A DNA stretch of 21,429 bases from IMG/VR virus record IMGVR_UViG_3300020159_003004, positions 1 through 21,429 of that record, one strand, 5' to 3'. The stretch's first letter is position 1. Each line of letters opens with the position of its first letter. The translations under genes and the position numbers were made by a program. The DNA is from a virus. Under the pieces are notes generated by a model. That model was not told the DNA's origin, searched no databases, and saw only the letters and a program-made list of their open reading frames with translations. Positions 9,201 to 18,200 of this stretch are shown one piece after another.

Positions 9201-12200
9201 TGTTGCTACTTTTACTTTATTTTCATTAACCTTAACGATATAAAGAGTTGATGGAAGTTTATCCGTCGAACCAAGACCAGTTATTGTTGTAGTTGCAATT
9301 CCTATTGCTGTTGTAGTACCTGCACCAGCACTAGTATAAGTTACTTTTTCTCCAGTTACAAAGAAGTGCCCTGGAATTTCTATCGTGTTGTCAGTTAGAC
9401 TTACGATTCCGGCATTAGACCCATCAAAATATCTTTCGAAAATTTGTGCTCCATTATGTGTAAGATTAAACGCTCTCTTTAAGTCACTTTCTGTTCCATA
9501 ATAATTTGCATAATTGGTTTCAATTGTTCCATTGTCTAAATCAACAATATCTCTAGAATCATCTTGTATTCTTAAGATATTTGCGTAAACTTTAACTTGA
9601 GTTTCAATATTAGGTAAAGGTGTGAAAGTTAATTGGGTAGTTTCTCCAATACCAGTTATTACTCCACCTATAGTTCCAATTCCAGAGTGTGTTTCTAAGT
9701 TTCCAAATTCTGTTACATATGGTTCCGGATATGCATCATCATCTATCATTACAACTTCCGATATTTGATGTCTATTATTTGTCAAATCTGTGACTTGAAC
9801 TAGACAATATGCCGCACTATATTCTCCAGAATACTCCAAAATAGGAGATGCTGTTGGTGAAGTCGAAGAAGCTATTGATGTTGTTTTTGCAGTTAATACA
9901 GCGTGCTTCATTTCTAATGTTCCAACGCCAACACTAGATGTATTTGCAATGCTAACCGTTATTGCATCAATATAGGTGGTTGTTCCAATACCAGCATTTG
10001 AAATAAAGTCAACTTTTACAGTTGAACCAGAAATGTATGGATAATATGTTCCATATCCACTAGAAGATAATGGTGTTGTCAAAGATCCAGTAGTAAGTTG
10101 ACCGTACTCAATTAACTCAACATTTGTGCCATCATGAACCAAATTTAACTCATCAAACTCATATTCACCATCCCCACCGCTCATTTCTATTAGAATTTTG
10201 GCTGAAGTATACGTGGTAGCAAAACTTACAACATTTACAGTTGATGCTGCAGAAACACTAGTGTTTGTTGTATTAATATTAACAATCGGTCCTATTGTGG
10301 TGCTTCCAACTCCACTTAGGTTATTCTTTAAATTATAAGAAAGTGTAGTGACATCATAATCATTTACTGTATACTTCGTTGGATAATAATTTAAGATTCC
10401 ATCTGACCCACTTACGGCTAAGTCAAAAGATCCAAGATCATATGAAGTCTCAACTCTTCCATATTGATTCAAATATCCATTTATATTATCATGAATCAAA
10501 GTTACCAACATTACCTGCCGCTGACCGGTATATCTTCTATCTTTAATATAGGTAATGTATTTCTGAGCTCTTATGTCTCTTAGATCAAATCGATGAACTT
10601 CTGCATAATTGGTTGGTCTTGGATTACTATTAAATTGAGAACTAATATCGTCTATTAATAAAACTCTATTTCCAAATGATTCAAAGTAATCAGTTAGAAT
10701 TCTATTGTTAAATGATATTCTATTTGAAAATACCCTTGTTCCTATTCTTAGAGAATTTTCTTTAGATAAGTCAAAATCATAAAAACAATTTAAGTCTCCA
10801 AGACCAATCATATCAACAATAACATCCACACCGGTTATTTGTGTCGAAACACCAACTGTTAATGATGTATTTGTTTCTGGAGAAACTTTGGATTCTATTT
10901 GTAGATCTGAGAATTTTTTAAATCCAACTGTGTGGTTTAGAGTGCTTACTGCATCATTCCAAGTTTCAAATGGTATCTTTGATTTTATTGAATATGAGAA
11001 ATTCTGATAGTAGAAGTTATCCTGTATTCTTTGCTCTTCATTATTTAAGAATCCAGCACTAGTTTCCCAACCACTTTCAACTTTTGATGTTGAATCTAGA
11101 ACAGCGTAATAATCAAATTCTGTAATAGATGAAGCAAATCCTTGAGTTTTTGAAGACAAACCTTCAATTTTATTATTAACTTCAAATTCGTCTTTGGTTG
11201 ATACTTTTAAGTAATTTATAATTGGATCCCAACTCTCAACTAAACCAGTTGAATCTCCTGATTTTACAATTTCACCAACTCTGTAATCATTTTTCTTTAA
11301 AATTGAAACAAATTGTGGGAAAAACTTTTCTGGTATAATTCTGCCAGCAGAATTGGATGCATCAAAACTACCTGGAAATTCTGTTCCAGACAAGTAACCA
11401 TCTAAACTATAAGATACTGAGCCTATTCCACCAATATTTGCATCAATATCAGTTAATGTAAAGAGTTGATAATTATAGTTTTCCGAATTAAATCCTTTTG
11501 CCGTAGAACCTATGCCAACGCTAATATTTTCAATTAAAACTTTATCATTAACCTTGAATGGGAAGGCATCTGAGGTATTATATCCAGTTGATAATCCAAT
11601 TGTAACTTTTTTAGTTGAATTATTATAAGATACTGTTCTAATACCAACACCATTTGAGTTTTGTATCGGAAGAATAACTGGATTTGTGTTATACATTCCG
11701 TAACTATTATTTTTAATTTCAACTTGATTTTTGCCAAGTTCATATCTTAAATCAACTTCTGGTACTATCTGTCCAGTTTTGCCATCAAAAACTAATAATT
11801 TTGGTGCAGAAACATATCCTCTACCAAAGGAAGAAACTCCAACGGATTGGAATGATGTTAAACTATCAATTTTTATTATTTTTGGTAATGCTACTTTTGG
11901 TTTTAAAGTACAATCAGATGGATAATCGAATCCAACATTCATTATTTTTGTTTTTGTAATCCTTCCAACAGAATTGCTCTGAACCTCAAGAACTGCTCCA
12001 GCACCAATATTCGAAGTTACGCTTGAAATTGCTGGTAGAGTATAGTAATTAACTCCTCTATTCAGTACTTTAATATTTTTTATAGGTCCATATGCTGATA
12101 TTGAATCAGTATAATAATTTAAGTCTGATGTTGATGATATGTATGAAGATGCTTCAGGTTGTCTTGTTAAGAAGTAGTTAAATGATGTTGTCGTAGATAT

Positions 12201-15200
12201 GGAAACTTTGTGAGTTCCATTATAAAAACTTTTTTCTATTTGTAACTCGTTGTAAGAGTTAATAGAGTCATCTGCTAATATTTCTTGCTTCTCTATGGGA
12301 AGAGTGCTTTCATAAACAGGAATTAAATTATAGTATAAAACTTTTGGAAGTTGCTCATTAACAATTAATCTCAGTTTTGCATCTGAAGAAATTCCTACAA
12401 TTCCAGTTCGTTGGACATTAAAAGTAGAACTATACTCTGACGTATCAAAAATATTTTTAAATTCCCTATCTTTAAATATTTCAAATCTAAATGCAGAGTA
12501 TCTAGTTGATTGGTAAGTATATGATAAAGAAGAATCAGATAAATCAAATTCAACTACAGAATTTTTATATAGTTTTAACGAAGGATTTACTTGCGAAAGA
12601 ACTCCAGAAGATGCACTTGTAATATTGATAACATCTGGAACTCTCTTAGTTGAATTGAAGTAGCTATCTGATAATCTAACGTTGTTTTTATCTACAAAAA
12701 TTATGTAATAGGTTTTTTGATCAATCAAACCTCCAGATGGTGAAGTTGATGTATGAATTACTTTATCACCACTATTAAAATTATGATTTATAATTGTTAT
12801 AGTGTTTGTAGTGATATTTACGTCACCTGCGCTAAAAGATTTTGGATTGACTACAATTTTTCTATTGTAGTCATTATACTTTAATGTTATTGATGTTGTA
12901 ATAGATGGACTTACATCAACTTCAACATAATCATCATTTAATAGTCCATGAGTTTGTGCTGTAGAAACAGTAACCACATTTCTGGAAACTTGTCCCGTAA
13001 TTACGGAATAATTTGTAACGAAACTATGATAAACACCAGTTCCAAATCCAGTAAAAAATACTGGTCTAATATTACTAGTTGTATTACCAATACCAGCAAA
13101 GAATCCTGTACTTCCAAGACCAACTTTTACAGTAGATATTCCTATAAAATTGTCATTAAACTTGGCAACGTAAACACTAGAATTGTTTATTAATGATGTA
13201 GTGCCGACACCAACAGAGTAAATTGATATGGGAGTTCCGGTATTAGTCTTATAGGTTAATTGATCTCCAGTATTTAATTGGTGGTTGGGAAGATAAATTG
13301 AACCATTCTCTATGAATACTTGAGTTGCTCCAGCGCCAGGGTTAGAGAAAGTAATAGTTATTCCAACACCAACAGAAGTATTTGTTCCTATCGCAATAGA
13401 TTCGCTTGGATTAAAATAAATTTCTTTGTTTATAGAATATGAATAATCCGTTTTAAAACCAGAATTTATTTTTAATCTTCTTGGGTTTTCGTATATGACT
13501 GTTGTAACACTATGAGACGTGCCAACTGTTCCACTAATTTGCCTTAAAATTCTTAATCTAGATGAAATATTGTCAATATTGAGAACTTTTACTTTCTCAT
13601 TATCCATGGAAAGAATATCATTTTCTCTTATATTCGAAAATCCTAGAGAACCCCTTACAGAAATATAAGTAACAATTCCAGTTGCACCTATGGTTCCAAT
13701 ACCAATAGTAGAAGTTCCTATTCCAACTAATGATAATTTGCTTGTTTCTATTCCAGCAACATAATTACCTTCTATAAGCGATGAAGTTGTGCTTAATCCA
13801 GATACTGAAACAAGATCAAAGTCGGTGAAATTGTGTGGATTTTCATTATATAAAATATATTCCCCTTTATTTCCAATTGGATAAAATTCAACATTATTTA
13901 AAGTACTGCTAGCAACACTTATATTTGAGATTGTTTTTCCAACAATTTTTGAAACAACTGCAGCCGCAGAAAATCCTCTAATGTTTCCACCAGAGTCAAT
14001 ATTATTAAATACGAGTGGATCATTTACTTGGTAGTTATTTCCTCCTGTTAAAATACCAATACTATCAACATACCCTGGAGAGACTCCAACAACATCAATT
14101 GTCTGATTTAGTTTATTGGGTATAGTTATGTACTCATAAGTTGATTCATTTTCTATGATGTTATATGGATAAGTATTTCTAACCCAGTTTGTCTTATTTA
14201 AATCTATTACATTTTGATTAGAAAATCTATCAAAGTTAAACTTATTTGGTTTTGATTTAAACTTATTTCCTATCAAATATGGGAAAATGGGTTTTTTATA
14301 TCTTGCAAAAGGACCGGAAGATTCGACACTAGAATTATCTAAAGTCGCAAAGTATGCATATGTTCCCTTTGGATAATCTGGAGTTATGCAAAATCTTCCA
14401 TTATTTTCATCTAAAACAGTTTCATCATTTGAGTTGTAATAAATATAATCTTCGATGAAAAATCCTTCAGGGAAATGATTTAAAGAAGGTCTAGATGAGC
14501 TTAATTGCAATCTATAACCACTCTTCATCTGCGAAACTACTCCACCGGATTTTGTAGAATATCCATATGGACCATAAATTGGATTTCCATCATAAGCCCA
14601 TCCAATTATAGGTGAATGATCTGTAGAATTTATTTCTACAGAATTTGATATTCTTAAATCCGAATTTGAATATAAAGTTTTTCCTGCTTGATCTTTGGAA
14701 AAGATCAACTCTCTTAGTTTTCTAGGAGCATATATGTGACTATATTGTAAACCAAATTCTTTTCCAGTTCCTATTGTTAAGAATCCATCATCTTCTGATA
14801 TTTTGCTTATATATTTTTGGAATAAATTGACAGTCCAAGACTTTATTTTTGCTCTAAACGTTGCCCCAGATCCAGGATGAACGGCAACAATAGACGTTGA
14901 TTCTTGAAGATATCCACTACCCTCATCAATCACTTTAACTTCGACTATTTGATTATTTGAAATAACTGGAGTCAAAACTGCACCAGAACCACTACCAGAA
15001 ATAATTAAATTTGGAGAGGAAGTGTAGTTTCTACCAACATTATTAACCAGAACCTGTTTTATCTTTCCATTTGATATAACTGGTTGAAATTCTGCATTAG
15101 AACCACTGGCAATTGTTATAAGTGGTTGTCTATCAAGATTAAATATATCTTCAACACCATAAGAAGACCCGCCAGAGGTCATGTGTATTGACTTAATAGA

Positions 15201-18200
15201 ACCTCTAAAAATTGGTTCTATTTGAGCTTTATAACTTGTGGAGATTCCAACGTTTCCAACTAACTCGACACTTATAGTTGGATAATTGAAGATGTGAGTG
15301 TCTCCATTAGTTGAAGTAATATCAATATATTGTTTGGTTTTGTAGTAAAAATCTTCACTAAGATTTCCACTACCAACTTGAGAGACTCTAAAATTATTTT
15401 TGTCTACTTTTGTGACGACATAGTTTGTATTATTAGAAAGTCCTCCAATTACATTACCGGAAGTTGAATAAGTTACTATTTCACCAGATGAAAAATCATG
15501 GTTTTTAATGTAGATTGAATCTGTTGAGGTATTGATGCCTGATGCAGAAACAGTTCTTTTTTTGTTTTGATACCCAAATCCAGTATTTTCTACAGTTACT
15601 GAAGCAAGAATTGATTTCTTATTAATTGTTTCAAATGAATGGTTTCCAACGCCATGTCCTGTTAAAAATATTGTATTAATTCCAGAAATAGCATCATTGA
15701 AGTTTCTATGTAATTTTATTTTTGTTGTAGAAACATTTGACACATAATAAGTTGCGTCTGTTGTCAGTCCAGTTACGGATTTTTGTCCGAAAGTTTTATA
15801 AATTACGCCTTCGCCATTTCTAAATTTATGTGCAGTTGAAAATCCTATCGTGGAGATTGTACTTCCAATTCCAACTAAATCGGATTTTAATTCAGAATTA
15901 AAAGTTACTTCATGTACGACCAATTTCATATTAGCTCTGGCTTTTGCTCCAGAACCATTACCGCCTGTTATTCTAACAGTTGGAGTATCAAGATAATCAA
16001 AACCAGGATTTACTATGCGAATTTCATTTAAAGAACCAGAAACCGCACAATATCCTGTTGCACCAGTTCCAACAGAATCATTTATTATAATCTGTGGTGT
16101 ATTAATAATATCATAATTAGTCCCTTCAGATAAAATTTCAATATCTTCTATGGGTCCATAAATTATTTTATCCTTTCCTTTATAGTTTAAAATTTCAACT
16201 CCGTTAACTAGAATTCCAGTAAATCCTGAGATAGTTTCTTCAAATAAGTTTGTAGTCTCCGGAGGAGAAACTTCTCTTAATAATTTTTGAGATTCTAAAG
16301 TTTTCCCAGCAAATTCATATGGTTCTATTGTATTATTATTAACTGTTGTTTGATTTTCTAAAGATATAAATTCTTCATTTAAAATATCAGATTTACTCTT
16401 TGCAAATTTTACATTATTTGCATCAACTCTTTTAATGAAGTAAATTCCCTCATCAAAAAGTGTACTAGAAACAACACTAGATGTTGACGAGTTTCCGTCA
16501 ATATCAATAGAAGTTAATTCTGTTTTTTCTGGAGTATAATAAACAGAATCTCCAGTATAAAAACCATGATCTTCTAAAGAAGTTATTGTAAAAGTGCTTC
16601 CTTGAAAAATTCCAGAGAAAATAATAGAGCGATCAGTAGCATTTAATTGTTGATTAACATAATTTGGTATAGATGGAGCAGCAATTAAAGTTTTTTCTCC
16701 ATCCTTATAAATGTTTTGTATGTTAGCTGATAAAATATTTGCGTCTAAAAACTTTGATGAATTTACTTTTAGTATTTTTCTTCTTACTTTAAATCCATTT
16801 CCTTTTAATAGACCTTGGCCAATAATAACTACTGTTTTCTCAGATAAAACATCTAAAACTGTAGAATTACTGATAACAACATCACCCTCTACTATTTCTA
16901 GTATATCTCCAGTTTGAAACGCATGTCTATTTTTAAGTGTTACACTATAAGTTTGATCCGAAGAATCTATAACTTCATAAGACTCTACTTCATATGTTGG
17001 GGAAGTATTAAAAACCCAACCATTATCAAGAGTGCTCTTTCCCTGATATCCTAATGTTGGAATAGTTGCAGTATCATTTTTGCTGTAAAAATAATTTCCT
17101 GTACTAATTGCAACACTATTCAAGATAGAATTAATTCTAACCTTAATTTCAGTACCAAATCCAGTTACAGCTGATGCATATGTATTAATTCCTATCTTAG
17201 AATTATTTTCAATTGAATAATTGACATTACTACATCCTAAAAATTGAGTAAGATTTTTTGTAGTGTAAGATACAATTCCTGTAGTTTGATTGCTAAATTC
17301 TACAGAAATTTCTCCTTGATTTGGAAAACCAACAGTGGAATCTACATCTATTACAGATGAACCAAATGTGAATTGTCCAATTGATCTGGTTTTGGGGTGA
17401 ACTGCAAACTTTCCATAAATTGCCCCATCAAAAGCTGGATCTCTGTTATATCCCCCATCAATTTTTAATTTATAAAAACTTCTTCCATCATCTGAAACTA
17501 CGTTTTCAATTTCTGAAACAGTACCATAAGCCTTGGTGATATTTTGGTATGTATTTTGAAAAAGAGTTAGATTTTGAATATCCTGTATAGGACCAGATAT
17601 TAACTCTACTACCAAATCATTTGTTACTTTGTATTGCGCGTCAGACGGTCTAAAAAGAAAATCCTTAGGGCGTATTACTTTTACTTCATCACCATATAAA
17701 GCCTTGAATAAAATCTCAAAAGAACGATCAGTTCCTTTGCTTTTATAAAAGTCTTTAATTTGTTTTAATAATGTCGATTCATTTACTTTTTCGGTAAAAC
17801 TTCTGTTTTCAAATCCGGGAGATATTTGATATTTTGTTTTAATTAAAAATTCTTTTAAGAAAAGGTTGCTAAGATTGTATATTTTAGTCCCAGCACTATG
17901 GGATTCAGCATTAGAATCTTTAAAAATTAATTGGTCTGAAGTTCTTAGCTTGTAAGTAGAAGCAATTCCAACATTTGTATTTTTATACGCTACAATTCCA
18001 CTGAATCCTCTATAGCAGTTAGTGAATCCATTAGGAGTTCTTGTTTCATATGCAATCACTTCATCGTCTATTGAAATTAGACCATACTTCTCCGGAAATC
18101 CATCAGTTCCAGTTTCGGAATCTAAAAGGTTGATGGTAATATTTTCATCAAAAGAAGTTATGTCAGAACCTAGTACAGTAGAAGTTTTTAGGTTAGTGAT

